Assembly (NCBI GenBank): GCA_023055425.1
Contig: JALGPY010000002.1
Location: 120,292,088 to 120,356,087 of the forward strand
Direction of reading: 5' to 3'
Origin: Linanthus parryae
Lineage: Eukaryota > Streptophyta > Magnoliopsida > Ericales > Polemoniaceae
Length of the DNA stretch: 64,000 nucleotides
Shown: piece after piece, positions 45,191 through 57,203 of the stretch
How the letters are laid out: the number at the start of each line of letters is the position of its first letter
Numbering within the stretch: position 1 is the first letter of the stretch
The notes under the pieces: generated by a model
What the model saw: the letters and a program-made list of their open reading frames with translations, nothing else
Database searches by the model: none
What the model was told of the DNA's origin: nothing
Program-made: the position numbers and the translations under genes

Positions 45191-45448
45191 CTACTCTGTC
45201 CCAGCTCTGGCCCATCATTGGGAATATTTGACTCGTATATGGGTCACTTTGACCGGGTGATTTCGATAGCAAAATAATGCGATTTTTCGACAATTTTTTC
45301 ACGGTGTTATAGAGCAACTTATACTCTACAACACCATGAAAAAATTATCAAAAAATTAAATTACTTTGCTATCCAAATCACCGAGTCAAAGTGACCAAGT
45401 GAATAGTGATAAAAGTCAAAATGATGGGGAAGAGCTGAGACAGAGGTG
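45191..45448. mobile_element. Stowaway MITE (258 bp), nearly full-length hairpin
   Basis: TA target sites at 45189-45190 and 45449-45450. Ends CTACTCTGTCCCAGCTC and (reverse complement of the right end) CACCTCTGTCTCAGCTC. The two arms stay complementary for about 120 bp each (e.g. GGTCACTTTGAC..GGTGATTT and ATTTTTTCA.GGTGTT), meeting near 45310. Size, TA duplication and fold-back structure all fit Stowaway. Confidence 0.88.
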
Positions 45449-45634
45449 TAAGAAAAGGGTAGAGTCAGTTAAAATTCTACCAGTATGGGGATGTGAGACA
45501 ACACAGCACATGGGGTGCAGTCTTATCATGAGGTAATGAGTGGGAATTCAAATGGAGCATTTGATTCCTAATTAATCTAACGGTCAAGAACTTGCCAACA
45601 CCACATATATGTACATTAAAACACCCACCTAGCT

Positions 45635-46983
45635 TCTATTCTACCACTCCGTTTCTTCTCTTTCTCCCCCTTTCTATTTTCGTACGTTTCCTTTCTTTCT
45701 CCCCCTTTCCTCATTTGGCATGTTTAATAATGAACAATAACAAATTTGCCCCCACATTTAATTTCAACAATCCCAACCCCACTCAATTTTTTCTCTCAAA
45801 GAATAACACTACCCCTCACCAGCTTCACTATTACACCACTCATTTTAGATAGGATAGAGAGAGAGGCAGATGGAAGAACAAAGAGAGAAAGAGAGAGAAA
45901 GAGAAGAAAGAAGGGGAAGAGACGGCATGAATGCGACGGCGGCGGCCCAGAATCCTCGTCCCTGCAGAGGCTCACCACCTCCTACGCCGCTCCGCCATCG
46001 CCACAACCTCCTTGCGGTGAGACCTCCATCCTCCGGCAGCGCCACTCACGGCTTCTCCGGCGGCGGCGATTGATTTCCCGACACTGAGAAGGGACGCGGA
46101 AAGCGATGGCCTGAAAACCGACAAGAACTAGACGACGATGCTGGTGGATCTCGACGGCGCCACTGTGGATCTTGGCGGCAATCTCGACGACGGTAACATC
46201 AACCTCTCCGGAGACTAACACCGCCAGATCTATCAGAACACAGAGAGAGAGACCGACAGAGAGAGCTTCCGATCTGTAGTTTTGTTATTCTTATTCTTCT
46301 TCTTCATTTGTGATTTTTTTCTTTTTGGATGTGTAATTTTTTTCATGGGTATGTGACTTAAACTCTTGGATCTGTGTTTTGTTGTTTGGATCTGAAAGTT
46401 TATGTTGTTGGTGGTGGTGATTGACTTGGTGGTGGTGGAGGGCTGGTGGCTGTGGGGGTGGAGGGCTGGTGACTGTGGTGGTTGTGTTGTTGGTAGTTAA
46501 GGTAGAGAGAGAGAGAGGACATGGCAGAGAATTAAAAGAAAGGAAGGGGTAAAATTGTAAAAGTGACGTTCTTCTTAATCTCCGTGCCCTCCCCAAGGGG
46601 GAGAAAGAGAAGAAACAGAGTGGTATAAAAGAGCATGGTTTAACAAACTTTTGAATTTTCAGCCGTTAGTTTAAACAAATCCCATCCCCACCATTAGATC
46701 TCATCTACTTATTACATCTCTAACTAACCACTCTCTTTGGACATTCATAACTACCCACTCTCCTTGGATATCCATAACTAAATTTTTTTTTCAATCATCC
46801 ATAACTAACAGGAGAGATGTTTTTTTTAATTACATCCCTAACTTGGAAATTGTTTTTTTTTCCACCACATTTGTAAATATAATTTTTAGATAACACCTCT
46901 AAATTCATTTTAAAAAAACACCTCTAAATTAAAAAAACTATCAAATTTAGAGATAGTGCCCTCAGGCACGGGTAATACTCTAG
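45635..46983 (+). mobile_element. Second Helitron carrying a Stowaway-like element
   Basis: Starts TCTATTCTA like the inner Helitron at 8423 and ends GCCCTCAGGCACGGGTAATACTCTAG, followed by T, the same terminal hairpin as at 8755. After the embedded Stowaway-like element the sequence resumes TATAAAAGAG...CCGTTAG...TTAGATCTCATCTAC, colinear with 7991-8070. It is the same family and the same composite layout as in LTR1. Confidence 0.75.
45644..46623 (+). mobile_element. Stowaway-like element with gene-like filler (980 bp)
   Basis: TIRs of about 28 bp: left CCACTCCGTTTCTTCTCTTT CTCCCCCTT and right, reverse-complemented, CCACTCTGTTTCTTCTCTTT CTCCCCCTT. TA flanks at 45642-45643 and 46624-46625. 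The interior has an AGAGAG purine-rich segment (45850-45920), a GC-rich segment of exon-like composition (45930-46220) and a T-rich, intron-like segment. It ends CTTAATCTCCGTGCCC, shared with the element at 6888-7990. No transposase and no recognised protein. Confidence 0.82.
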
Positions 46984-47007
46984 TAATATATAGATAAGTT
47001 AAAAGAG

Positions 47008-47067
<60 letters not shown>

Positions 47068-47321
47068 AGATTCTAGGATTCAAGCAGTTGTATACCCCTA
47101 AAACAAGATTTAAGCAGTTGTTTCACGTATTTAAGTGCACATGCAGTAGGTGATCACCAACTCTCTGTGGGAGTGTTTGGCACATATATTTTGATTAAAT
47201 TATAATTCCGGTGCCCAAACACATCCACGTTGCTCCGTTAATTTTTATACCATGTTGCTCCATCAAGTTTTTATTCTTTCTCTTGGAGCATTGTTGCTTT
47301 GCTCCATCGACCTGCTTTAAC
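46984..47321. other. Spacer with (ATT)n microsatellite
   Basis: Contains about 58 bp of ATT trinucleotide repeat at 47008-47065; the rest is non-coding. Confidence 0.8.
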
Positions 47322-47601
47322 CAGGGCCATCTCTAGCGTTTTGGAGACCCGAGGCGAGCATTCAATTAGAGGGTCCCCAGAAACTTTCTTCACATGTTTT
47401 ATATTGCTTATTTTATTTTTACAAGAAAAATATATCTGTGTTGCTTTTATATATGTAAATGTACTATCATCATATTCAAACTAGATTCTTACGGTAATTA
47501 TAACATAAATTATATGTACAAATACAAAAATATCTCTAGTTTTTACAGAATTTTTGGCCCTAGGCGGTTGCCTCAACGGTCTAGTGGTAGAGACGGCCCT
47601 G
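47322..47601. mobile_element. hAT-type MITE (280 bp)
   Basis: Ends CAGGGCCATCTCTAG and (reverse complement of the right end) CAGGGCCGTCTCTAC, flanked by GCTTTAAC (47314-47321) and CCTTTAAC (47602-47609), an 8-bp duplication with one mismatch. The CAGGG terminus and 8-bp duplication fit hAT. No coding capacity. Confidence 0.85.
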
Positions 47602-48339
47602 CCTTTAACAATGCACATTACAAAATGTTTTATGTGCATAATACTATCACAGCTAATAAAAAAGAGCAGTTGTAGATATACATAAATAACTTGAACAGGA
47701 AAAAAGCAGAAGCAAACCATAAGTAATTAATATCAGCGGAAGCTTTTTTAAGATGTTTTTGTGATTGTCCGTAAACGTTATCCCTAATCTTTTGGAATTT
47801 GTTGTTCACATGCTTGTCTCCCAGCAATCCGCGTGCACCTCTTGGATGATCGCGGTGATCCGCAGCCCGACTCGCCTTTTAATCTGTGTGAGAGAGACAA
47901 ATGTGATTCTCCGTGTGTATTTTTCTGCAGTGGAAACAGTCTTCATATATAGACCAAGTTTATAATTATTTGCAGCATACTCTCTGAAATTTGTGATAAT
48001 TACAGTGAAGCCCCATGGGCTCAATTAACATCTCCCACAGTCCGTGGGGGTTGCGTATAACTCTACCAGTTTCTTCAATCTTCAACCAAATAATCAACAA
48101 TGATTTTCTGCGGTCATGTTGTGCGACTGCTGAGAGTACATGCGTTGTGGGAGATCTTACACCGAAGGCATCATGAGGCAGCGCAGGAAGGCTCTACCTC
48201 CAAAGAAAAAGACAATACACAGTCTAGCTCTCGTATACCCCAGACTCCATCATATGCCATCTCATAGACCATGAGCATGTCTAGTCTCACAGACAACACC
48301 CAAATGCATCAATCATACTACTGTTATATTCATATCTTG
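47602..48339 (-). mobile_element. Possible LTR fragment, unclassified
   Basis: On the minus strand, CTGTGGGAGA at about 48030-48040 looks like a polypurine tract followed by TGTTAATTGAGCCCATGG, a plausible LTR start, with a TATATATGAAG stretch further on (47942-47952). The other LTR end cannot be placed and no coding region accompanies it. Confidence 0.35.
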
Positions 48340-50050
48340 TGATACGATCTCCGCAAGTGTACGGTTATCGCTTTAATAATAACTGTGGAAGATAGGCTTG
48401 TCGAATTCCAGAGGACTTGTTGTGAATCAATTAGGATGATTAACTTTAATTGGGCAAGCCTTTGAGTTTGTTTAACTAACTAAGAATTTAAATAACAACC
48501 AATGATTAAAATTAAGATTACTATGAGAGACGAGTATCAGGATTTTCTCTAGGTTTGTTAGGTTTCCACTATTCACGAATTATGTTCTGAAATACAGATG
48601 ATAAATTGCTATCCCAAACGAGCAAGGGTGCTTTGAAGATTTCTCAACTAAAGTCTATACTTAGAGCACGTACCTGATTCCTCTAGCCTACGTACGTCTA
48701 AACATGCATTACGATCTCTTATCTACTCATTGTTCATAGTCTGTGGTTGATTCCTCTAAACCGTGACTCTGTGCTTAATTCAATTATCTGTGTAATTCGT
48801 TGCTTCCACTAACCAATTATCCATGATATTCCTACTGCAACGTCTCACAATAGCAAGATAGATTAAGAACAAGAATTAAACATAGCATAAACATTCATCA
48901 TCAATTAAGTTCATAAAACGTCAAATCCATAATTCACCAAAAATAACTTTAAACCCTAGCTACTGCTCATGATCATAATTACAAGAGTTATCATGATCAT
49001 GAGACAAAACGATAAACATATAAGAGAGAGAAGATCAAACGGTAGAATTCTCGCTTCCACGACAAACTCCGCCTCCAATTGTGCTCTCCAACCTTGTGCT
49101 CCGTGTTCTCTCCATCCTCTACCCTCTCATAACCACGTTCTTAGGTCTTTCTTATAGTTTTAGGTTCGATCCTCATCATTAACTATCGCAAAATAACGAA
49201 AAACCCCAAAAATCCAATCCTGGTACGTAGGGTGAATGTATTTTCACTTCACGTGAATGTACGTTTACAATCCAAAACAGGGTGAACGTACGTTCAGTTG
49301 TACTTGCACTTGTAAGTACAGCCAAAAGCTTCCTCCCGGTTCGCTTCTTGAAATTTTTCTAAGTAAAAGTGATGTACGTTCACCTAGAAGTGATTGTACG
49401 TTCACTTACTGGACATGTTCTTCTTGTCTTCATCTTCAACGGATCATAACTTTCTCGTTCGATTTCCGTTTGAGCTCCGCGATCTGCCGTTGGAAAGCTC
49501 TTTAAGTATACTTTCATTCGCCACCAGTATGAATTCAATCTTTATTCTAGAACTCACAATATCCTAAAAACATCCTAATTTACTCCAAAACATCCTGGAA
49601 AAGCAACTAGCGTTTTTGAAAAGCAAATAAGGACCTGAATGTTGATCCCGAACTCTGATGAATGTGATTTTTGCACCGTTGGATTTATATGACGACGTAG
49701 ACTTCATCATGCAGAGAAATCCCCGTTTTCGGAAAATTTTCTCGTTTTTCTCAATTATCGCCCAATTTTGACGAAAAATCCAAAATGCGCCAAATTCGCC
49801 TTTTTCTTCTATTTCGAAGCTCATTTCTTCTCATCACTTGATTCCTGCATGCATAATTCCTGTCAAACAACAACATTAACACTACAGGGAAGATCAAATG
49901 TGATAATTTATTAAAATCATACTCAAAACTAATAAGAAACGCCCGAATTGTACATTTAAGCTCTAAAACATCTAAAACACATTTTCTTCTCAAATAAGCC
50001 CATAATTCATCACTTTGCACCGAAACGCACACAAATAAAAATGTAAAGTG
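48340..50050 (-). mobile_element. Gypsy (Athila-like) LTR
   Basis: Plus coordinates begin TGATACGATCTCCGCAAGTG TACGG, the CGCAAGTGTACGG start typical of the inner end of such LTRs in reverse orientation. It contains several copies of a GTGAACGTACGTTCAC-type word (49230-49405, with the exact palindrome TGAACGTACGTTCA at 49283-49296). The far boundary near 50050 is estimated. Confidence 0.6.
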
Positions 50051-50875
50051 TACATAAGATAACTCTTATGAAGGAGTTATTAAATACCTCCACAATTTCC
50101 ATTTGCGCGTCAAGAGCAAAGTCTCATCTACTGTATCTAACTGTTAGCAAATACTCATCTACTGCATCTAACTGTTTTCTAGACGACAAGACTCAAACGA
50201 CTTTACACAACTCGAAAGATGATACAAATGCAAATACATACTCGATCTTAAAACAAGTATTTAAAACACAAAACATCCAATTTCTATCTTTTTGGCAAGA
50301 ACATGCAATCTCCATATCATTAACTGAAAATCTTCAAGCTCTCACTAGTCCTTTTTGAAATTTACATAAACATAGCAAGAATTTGAAATTAAACGATTCC
50401 ATGTATCAGCTCACTACGGCGTACCCTTTCTACTGCAATTCAAACCAAGACACAAGCACGTCCAAAGCTTCACTGGGTCTAATTCAGCTCAGATTTCATT
50501 GTAGCCTTTCTTTGCCAAATCATATGAGGTTTTCAGACCCTCTAAGCCTTTATTGTGTTTGAATGAAAATTATTCCGATCCAGGGAGTCACAACTCCTGT
50601 AAAATAGGCTTGACTCTACTTTTCCTCTCTAAGCTCTACTTGGATGGAATCCAAATTTTCCGGGTGACCGGAAGCGCATTAGGTTGTTGCTCCTTGAAGC
50701 ACAATTTTGTCTTTCTTTTTTTAATTTATATTTTCATATGTTCTCATTTCGTTTTCTTTCCTCGGTTTTTACAACCGTGCAGTAGAGCTTAAAGAGCGTG
50801 GGCGTTTTCGGTTAACTCTTGTGACCACCGTAGGGGATGGTGGTGTACGCCCCTCAACTTCACTTAGGCTGAGGC

Positions 50876-50953
50876 AACCGTACCTCATGAAACCAACTCT
50901 ACATGGAGGTCCACCCGTACCACATGAAACCAACTCTACATGAAGGTCCACCC
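50876..50953. repeat. Short tandem duplication, 2 x about 39 bp
   Basis: CCGTACC(T/A)CATGAAACCA followed by ACTCTACATG(G/A)AGGTCCACCC occurs twice in direct succession with two differences. Confidence 0.9.
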
Positions 50954-52239
50954 CAGATCAACAAGAGACCACACGTTTCCACTTGAAAACAGAATATTCA
51001 GCTACAATAACACTCAATCTAATTGGCACACTATAGGAAGTCTAGGTATGCCTTAATGTGTCATTCTTTCCACAACTTCCAAATATTCTCGGGACATCCT
51101 TTCGTGAAACTCGACACTGAATTTAAAGAATAAAATTGCTCATACTATGACACTTCCTACTCTAAAGGATCCATTCACTAAGATCTCTTTAGTTTCACGA
51201 TCTTCAATTGACTTTTCTTAAATTTTTCAAGTTTTCAATTTTTTATGGTTTTTCTATTTTTTTTTTGTATTTTTCATAATATCCTAACTCTATATGCAAG
51301 ACTTTGACTTTTTTTTTTTTTTTTTTAACACTACACAACTCAACGTTTTGGTGGGTAGACTCAATTATTTAAAGTGCAAACAGTATGTAAATCTACACTA
51401 CACAACAGACAATATATGTAAAAACATAACAAAAATCATAACACTGACTCACAATACAGTCTCAACACACTACATGTAACTGGGCATGCAGACACATTTT
51501 GCTAGCAAATAGATAAACCACTCCACACTAAATGCTTCGTTGTCCTCAACGAATTTAGAGATTATACATAGGACTCAACAATCAAATGTCTAGGTCAGTA
51601 GATGAGATGAAGCTATGACATACTTAAATAAAAGAAACAAAAAATCAATAAAAAGAGAAAAATATTCACAGCCACCTCAAGGGCGGGGAAGAAATATGCA
51701 CCAACAGTCCCCAAGCACTAGTGGCGCCACCATGCTCTCATCATGTTAGTGTGTACTCGCACACCGGGGTCGACTGCCTCCTTTGCTAAAATCCATGTAT
51801 GAAGAATCCCCAACTCGCCAATTCAAGTCCCTATAAAGGTCAAGTGTGCCATGACACATCGGGGTAGGCTCTACCATAACCTGCTCATGTATGTCACTAG
51901 GAAACCATCATTAGTCTTTCTCTCTCAATTCTCGAAATAAATAAATAAAAACACAACACAACTGTATTAAAAAAGAACTCCTTAAATGAACACAGTAAAT
52001 ACGTTGGGTTCCCTCCCAACAAGCGCCTTGTAATTTAAGGTCGACGACCGACCTAGTTAAGGATATTTTTTTCTCCATTTCTTCTTCTTCCACCATCGTC
52101 TCCCCTTCACTTTCTTTTCACGCGAGCATGCATGATTTGACAATGGTAAGAAAAAGTTGTAGACCGCATTAGAACTCTTATTATTTTTGTACTTTGGTCT
52201 ACTAGAGAATTTGTTAACCGCCACATGCCTCCTGCTACC

Positions 52240-52286
52240 TCTCCTCCTCCTCCTCCTCCTCCTCTTCTTCTTCTTCTTCTTCTTCT
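52240..52286. repeat. (CTC)n/(TTC)n microsatellite
   Basis: About 25 bp of CTC followed by about 22 bp of TTC repeats. Confidence 0.95.
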
Positions 52287-52712
52287 GTAAAACATGTTGT
52301 CGTAGAGGAACGATCCTTTGAATATAACCTCTCATGTGGAACATATTCTACCACGCGTTCTTTCTTTCCTACTTCATTTCTTGGTTCTTGTCTTGGAATC
52401 ACGGGTGACAACTCATGGATTGCATAAAACTGGGGTGTATGGTCTTTCTCATGTTATTCACTCAATTTTATTATCTCCAAGATATATGGATTAGACGGAG
52501 GAATTCTTCGATACATGTCCCTATGAACATCTCCGTGCAATAATTCCTTAGCTTCACGACGTTCTTCCTCAAATAAAATATCTTCAGTGATTGGGGATAA
52601 CTCATTATCATTGTACTTATGAGATTGTTCTTCACTAAAACCCTCTTCAATTTCCTTAGTCCACTATCAAAACTCTCCCATTCATGCCATGACTCCGAAA
52701 TTATGCGATGCA

Positions 52713-54160
52713 TGACGCGATTCTTTAACGCGTATGCGCAAGTGCACGGTCAATTAATATAGGGGTGGTATTTCAACCCCGAGTTATCGATCCCACAAGG
52801 AAGGACTTGAGATTATTTAGCTATTAGATTAATTAAGAGTACGGTAACCAGGAGGAAAGATTTGATTGATTTAAGAATGGAAATAACAACTAAGCTAATA
52901 TTTTTTTATTTTCATATATTTAAGAAACAAAGATGGAGAAACTTGGCAACCTCTAGATCACCTAGGGATGTATATGAATTCCGGTTCAACTATGTAACAC
53001 GCCAATCCTATTCTACTTCCGGGTAATAGGCTATGACAATATCATGTCGGTCTCATGTCATTTTACGTCTCGGTTAACTACAATCTCATCTCGGTCTCAT
53101 GTTGTCTACCGGTCCGTTTTAGCAGGTCATCTACTGGTACGATAACGGGTCCAGTCGGTCCACCATTTCACGAAACAGCTGAATAATCCTACCGAATCTA
53201 CCCACACTAAGGCCAATCCTAACACTTCTCATTTTCGGTCTCGGTGATTCGGGAATGTTGTTCACATCTCATCAAGGCTAGTTGGAGTCACTGTAGCACA
53301 CTCGCTAGCTAAGTAGTATTTCGGGGTCATGACTCCTTCAACACTAATAATTAAGTGTCGCTCGTGAACAATTGACAAGAATGAAATCAACATTAAGCAA
53401 GATTTAATCCACAAAGAACCCTAGTTTTCATGAATGTGTATATCCTAATCTAGACGTGTCAATAGACAAGATTCAATAACAAGTTCATGAAACTAATATT
53501 TATTCAAAGATCAAATCTTAAGCATGAAACAGGTCTTGAATCCGGAAATTAATCGTCTACATAAAACCCTAGGCTCTATAGATAACCCTAGCAAAACTTT
53601 TAGCTACGCGAGTTAAACAAAGTAAAACAACCGAGTTTCTCCATAACAAAGATTGAGAGAGGAAGAAGAAGAAAACTCAAAACCTAGAGATCTCCAATGG
53701 TGAGCTTGAGTTCTTCGTCCGTCTTTGTTCTTCATCTCCTTCTTTGTCTTCTACCGTCGTGAGTGATAGAATGATGAATGAATCGGGTAGTAATTATACT
53801 CCAAATTGGTTCGGAAATAATAAACTCAAAACGACGTAGTTTTGGACAAAAAAGAAGCAGACCCGTGCATCTGGCTTCAGCAGATAGCATGATCTGCTAT
53901 TTCTGGTCGTGCGATCTGATTGTTTTTCCAGTGAGAAAATTTGCCAGGTGATCGCACGATCTGCCATTTCTGATTGTGCGATCAGAACTTGATCATGCGA
54001 TATGCTCTTCTGATCGTGCAAAACATCGAGTTGGTAAAACTTTCTCCTCTGAATTTTGGCTAAGTATGGGAAGGTGGGTTAAAGTGTCATTACACAAACT
54101 TGATTAAATGACGCTTGCCTCCCCTATCCATGTCTTCACTTTAATACCCGAATTTTTAGT
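52713..54160 (-). mobile_element. Gypsy (Athila-like) LTR, different subfamily
   Basis: Plus coordinates begin TGACGCGATTCTTTAACGCG and soon read TGCGCAAGTGCACGG. It contains repeated ATCGCACGATCTGC-type words at 53887-54024. It differs in sequence from the LTR at 48340, so the two are not a pair. The right boundary is estimated from the change in character before the mitochondrial-like DNA. Confidence 0.55.
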
Positions 54161-57109
54161 CAGCTTATTTTGATAATGACATAAATTATACGGATTATTT
54201 GGGTAATTACAATTTATTAAAGCAGTGGTAATCTATTTTTTTTTTACTTTATTAAGTACTTAACCAAGTGCCTATTTGATTTTAAATATAATCTGAAACT
54301 TTTACGGTGGGGGGTGTTCTTTGCCTATTGCTTGACAACAAACCTTCTTCACACCTTTCAAAGCGAATTTCCTAAAACCAGCGGTACGAGCGCTACCAAT
54401 CGCTTTCCTAAGAGTAATGATCCATCCCCGAGGAGTCGAATCTCCGCGTATTATGACTGATGAAGACCTCTACTTACTTTATCTATCCAATTTTGCAACA
54501 AATAAAAAGGTCTAGAAAGCAGGAATATCTGTTCTGTTTTCAAGAGAAATAGCACACTTTATTCGATAGTATAAGGAGCCCAGTCCTGATTCGAGTTTAC
54601 CTACGTCCTCACTCAAAGTCAACCGATCCTTAGTTCTAGTTTGCGAATTGCCGAATACATGCCGTAAGACTCAATTGTCTAATAAGAATCATAAGAAATC
54701 GGCTTCTACTAGGTCATATCCTATCTTACCTCATTTACTTTTTTATTTATTATTAGATTATATTAGTTAAACCGAGTTTCGGTAGATTAGATAGAAGGTA
54801 GCCCTCGCTCGTCTATTTCTTCTTATTCATCATCGTATCACACCTTCCTAGCAGGCTTCGTACTGAGCATCGAACAAGAGAACAGGCTGCTAGTTCTAAC
54901 ACATTCCATTCAATCCACCTAAGTTCCATGCGGATCGGAAGCATTAGTTTGGTAAACTTCTTCTTCAATTATTCTATCAAACTTCCTTGAAAGAATGTAT
55001 TAACGCTTCCTCAAAAGGAGTGAACGTAGGCAGAGTGCAGGTGCTTTTTTGCCTTTGCTGAGCTTCGAAAGACAGGAAATGCGGCTTCTTTCGGTGATGC
55101 CATTGGGCATAAATACCTACATCTTCCTTCTCATCTCAAGTAAAGAATCAACTCCTCCCGTTGTTGAAGAAAGTTCAAATGATGTTTGGTCGTTAGACTA
55201 GACCCAGGTTTACTAAAAGTCAAATGCCAGCTAATCTCTTAGCGATCTCTCCTTCATCAATTGCCCAACGAAAACTTGATGGGCTTAAATAATGCCTTAA
55301 CCAAAGAAAGGTCAGGAGACAGAGGTTTTACGGAAACTGCGATGAAAAGCCTTTAAGGCCTATGAAAAGAACCATCTGGGGAATCACCTTACGCAGGAAG
55401 TCAACCGATGTTCAAAGCAGAATAAATGGCATCTGCAAGAGCCCTTGGTACACCATTTGATATCCCGAAAGGAATTACTGCGCCTAGGTCTTTGGCATGG
55501 GACTTGGCTTTACGCCTGCTTGACTTCACACCTGGGCTGTAGACTCACACTGCAAAGAGCTGCCTTACTAAGAAAGTATAGTTATAGTACTTGTTTAGTA
55601 GTGCTAGCTCCTAGTCTAGAGAGTATGAGTAGCTCAACTAAGAATAAGAGGAAGATAGCTCCTGATACAATAACAGATGATAAGATGACTATCATCTCCG
55701 TTAACGTAATCAAAGATCAGATTATGTCTTATATCTCCTTTGACTTAGGTATCTTTCTCCTTAGCTTCAGGCATAGCTTGGAATAGTATCATCATTCCAG
55801 TTCTCTATCAATCAATCAAGAAGACAAAGAAGAGGTTGAAGGCCGCGAATTGGCAAGATCTTACTCTTTTCCTAATGGTGCTATTATTGTGGTACCTTGT
55901 AAGAGTTGGAATTGAGCTCAGCTGAGATTGAGTATGCTGCTTTGTCTTCGATTGAACCAGGAAATGCGGCTTCTTTGAGAGGCCTGTAAATGTTGATTCA
56001 AAAGAATATATTCCTCGGTACAAGCCCCCTTGGGGATGATGGCATCTCATCTTAATGAATGGTGCCAGGTGCAGTGATCTCCTCCTATAGGTACTTGCTT
56101 CAACAATTACACATACCTATTGGTAAGAGGTAACCTAAGATGATGAGTTGTCCCAAGAAAAACAACTTTCTTTCATAACATGATACCCGGCGCAGTAAGT
56201 CCTTTCATAAATGGATTACCAGCGGTGTCAATGGTAGGTTCGGGCCCAAGGCAAAGTACCAAGTGCGAAGTAAGGTAAGGCTCACTGTCGACTCTGCCGC
56301 CTGGCCAACATGAAATAGGGCTGTACTGTAGTAAAGGGTGACAAAAAGCCAGGCAAGATGCTACGTAAGAATACTCACTTTCTTCTTTGTTTAATTCCCC
56401 AGTCACAGGCTTTCAATCAATAGATCTAGATCACATGCATCCTTCTATTCTAATAGAAGATAACAGATCTTATAAGTGGATATATGCATTCATAGAGTAA
56501 ACGAAGAACTACTCTCATTTCTTATCTTTATTCCCGCCTACAGGAAATATCATATAGAAGAGTCTTTCTCATGTGGTACAAAAAATAGCCTCTTACTACT
56601 ACTTTTTTTCGGACTTACGCCCCCTCGAGTACTAGGATGAGTGGTTTGATGCGTTGCCGGAAGTGGACGAAAGGAGCGGTAAAGGGGCGTCCAAAGGCCT
56701 TACTTGCCGAACCTTCCGGAATCACCCTTCGCGAAAGGAGTGACCTTGGGGTACTTTTCTCTTTATGCATATTTCTTTATGTTGTAAGAGGTTGAAATGG
56801 TAAGTCAATCGAAGTATGAATGGATAGTAGTACCAGAAAAAAAAGAAAGGAATGAGCTCCCTCCTCATGCAAAGCCCACTACGAGTGATGATCTATGCTA
56901 TGGCCCGGATCCCAGCAAGAAAGAGGGAAGTCTAGAAGAGTGGATTCCTACTATTAATGAACCAGAGTGGGCTAGTCAAATCTCAACAGATATGGAGATA
57001 GAGAGGGGGAATGAGACAAGTCTGGAAAGAGGTCAGTGATAACGCTTTTTCTTTCTTAGCGCTCCGCCCCCGTAAGGGGAACTTTGGTTACGCGGCTTTC
57101 TCTGACTTG

Positions 57110-57119
<10 letters not shown>

Positions 57120-57145
<26 letters not shown>

Positions 57146-57146
57146 T

Positions 57147-57192
<46 letters not shown>
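57120..57192 (+). tRNA. trnM: tRNA-Met (CAU), chloroplast-type as found in plant mitochondria
   Basis: 73 nt. Acceptor ACCTACT pairs with AGTAGGT, discriminator A. D arm GACTC...GAGT. Anticodon arm TCGCT-TTCATAC-GGCGA with anticodon CAU. T loop GGTTCAAATCC within a paired arm. It closely matches chloroplast elongator trnM, the copy plant mitochondria have acquired. All stems are intact. If the segment is nuclear, this gene is most likely inactive. Confidence 0.9.

Positions 57193-57203
<11 letters not shown>

Larger units (their letters stand above)
50051..52712 (-). pseudogene. Gypsy internal remnants (3' region and a gag-proximal piece)
   Basis: 51720-52040 repeats the layout of 13955-14360 (CACCGGGGTCGA words, then CTCCCAACAAGCGCCTTGTA ATTTAAGG). 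52450-52700 has an open minus-strand stretch reading roughly PITEDILFEEERREAKELL then RRIPPSNPYILEIIKL; it is probably retroelement sequence but I cannot assign the domain. RT, RNase H and integrase are absent. Microsatellites and poly-T (51307-51327) interrupt it. Confidence 0.5.

Noticed and set aside
45746..46221. Several overlapping frames of 60-110 codons in both strands of the GC-rich Stowaway filler
   Set aside because: Arg/Ser/Pro-rich low-complexity translations in competing frames, none with a recognisable domain; left as transposon filler.
52057..52344. Frames with runs of Lys/Arg/Gly
   Set aside because: Produced by the CTC/TTC microsatellite, not by a protein gene.
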